Shown here: positions 63,074 to 64,000 of the stretch, piece after piece
Layout of the letters: each line of letters starts with the position of its first letter
Numbering within the stretch: position 1 is the stretch's first letter
NCBI GenBank assembly: GCA_930367215.1
Contig: OV884059.1
Coordinates: 66,869,393 to 66,933,392, forward strand
Reading direction: 5' to 3'
Source: Pollenia angustigena
Taxonomy: Eukaryota > Arthropoda > Insecta > Diptera > Polleniidae
Length of the DNA: 64,000 bases
The notes under the pieces: model-generated
The model's input: the letters and a program-made list of their open reading frames with translations, nothing else
Told to the model about the DNA's origin: nothing
Databases searched by the model: none
Program-made: the position numbers and the translations under genes

Positions 63074-63575
63074 AGGGCATAATAAACCTCACAAATGGCT
63101 TGGCAAACATGTCAAAATTTCACGTTTGTACAAACATTTTGTGTTGTTAATTGGGGTGGTTGCTGTTTGGACAAACATTTGAAGCAATGTTTGCAGAAAT
63201 ATTTAAAATTTTTATTATTTGCCAGACATGTTGGATATTTGTCAAACTTTTTGTGACGTCTAATGCTAAATGTATTCAATTCAATTAATTTTTAATATAA
63301 AATTAAATTTTTTAGTAGTATTGCTTGCCACAAAATAGCTCGTTGTTTAAATCACTTTTTACTTTAAATTTGTTGCTTTATTTTATAATTTCTTCTCCGT
63401 TTTAAGCAAAAAGCAACAAAATTGCCGCAGCATTATTGGAATCTGCATTCATTGACAATAAAACAAAAATTAAAATTAATGTTTGTACGGAGAAAATTTG
63501 TGCTGTTAATTGGCAAACCCCAAAAGGAAACAATGTGTGTGTTTGCCAAGCATTTTGTATGGTTTATTATGGCCT
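63074..63575. mobile_element. Harbinger-like MITE, 502 bp, TSD TTA
   Basis: AGGGCATAATAAACCTCACA and (other strand, right end) AGGCCATAATAAACCATACA are inverted repeats, with GGCTTGGCAAACA / TGTTTGCCAAGC further in. TTA lies at 63071-63073 and 63576-63578. The 65-codon frame at its right end is the TIR itself. Confidence 0.75.
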
Positions 63576-63578
63576 TTA

Positions 63579-64000
63579 CTGCCCGTCTATACCAGAGATA
63601 AATATTGCGAAGGATATGTTATCTTTAATGTAGACAGTAGTTTTTTTGTACATTTTTATTGCCGGCAGTTTATGTTGCAATAATTAGTTATCAATTTTCG
63701 TTGACAATTATTGCTAACATAAAATATACAATTTGGTTGTCGATTAAAAAAAAAGAAGCAAAAAGTGAAAAATAAGAGCAAAGTGCGTGGGAAATAAATT
63801 AAGCTTGTGAAATGGTAGCAAATTATAATTCAAGTTCAAGAATTAAATAATTAAAAATAAAAAAAAAAATTTATTTTTTTAAACAAAAACACTTAAATAA
63901 ATCTGAACAAATTATTTTTGTTAATAAAAATTTTTTCTTATTCAATCTTTATTATTTAAATTTATATTAATTTTTTTAAGCTTGAGATTTTTTTTATATA
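63579..64000. other. AT-rich DNA, nothing recognised
   Basis: Low-complexity A/T runs dominate; no feature is supported. Confidence 0.4.

Noticed and set aside
1..64000. CRISPR arrays, operons, tRNA or rRNA genes
   Set aside because: No regularly spaced repeats with unique spacers, no bacterial gene layout and no cloverleaf or rRNA sequence were found; the window is eukaryotic.

Overview
This window is AT-rich nuclear DNA from an insect, most likely a higher (calyptrate) fly of the blowfly or house-fly kind. The reasons are a spliced nuclear gene with a 59-nt intron, hAT, Harbinger-like, Tc1/mariner/pogo, P-like and Helitron-type elements, and a Ty3/gypsy-type retrotransposon primed by tRNA-Leu. 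The species assignment is inference. No operons, CRISPR arrays, tRNAs or rRNAs were seen.

One host gene is clear: UTP15, a WD40 protein of the small-subunit rRNA processing machinery. It lies on the minus strand at 39094-40733 in two exons and encodes 526 aa. A second, much weaker host candidate is a 49-codon plus-strand ORF (3580-3729) with a plausible 5'UTR intron and a poly(A) signal. Minor coding-like traces lie at 29212-29420 (a duplicated short reading frame) and 42660-42865 (an RGG-like exon remnant on the minus strand).

Almost everything else is transposable element, mostly non-autonomous and deeply nested. Many boundaries can be fixed by terminal inverted repeats (TIRs) plus target-site duplications (TSDs). 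By region: 1-9 kb holds a large palindromic element split by a LINE fragment, small MITEs, and a 1.05-kb hAT element. 9-16 kb holds a Tc1/mariner-type transposase remnant and two hAT elements. 17-23 kb is one 5.96-kb hAT insertion that contains a palindromic element, which contains another hAT, which contains a pogo-like MITE. 23-29 kb holds dispersed and tandem repeats, Harbinger-like MITEs and another hAT. 29.5-36.4 kb is a short Helitron split by a gypsy-type LTR retrotransposon, which is itself split by a 469-bp MITE. 36.4-39 kb is a pile of hAT MITEs, one split by a LINE, reaching to within about 30 bp of the UTP15 poly(A) signal. 41-47 kb holds duplicated MITEs, a Penelope endonuclease remnant and a P-element-like transposase remnant. 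47.3-51 kb is a second copy of the 18.5-kb hAT family, interrupted by a pogo-like element. 51-54 kb is a three-level nest plus a hAT transposase ORF. 55.2-57.5 kb is an element with very long inverted repeats around remnants of an unnamed transposon-associated protein. 57.6-63.6 kb holds hAT, TTAA-target and Harbinger-like MITEs and tandem repeats.

The most informative single signal is inside the LTR retrotransposon. A textbook -1 frameshift heptamer sits directly on the gag stop codon, followed at a 7-nt spacing by a possible H-type pseudoknot. The best candidate for a little-described system is the long-inverted-repeat element at 55187-57456.
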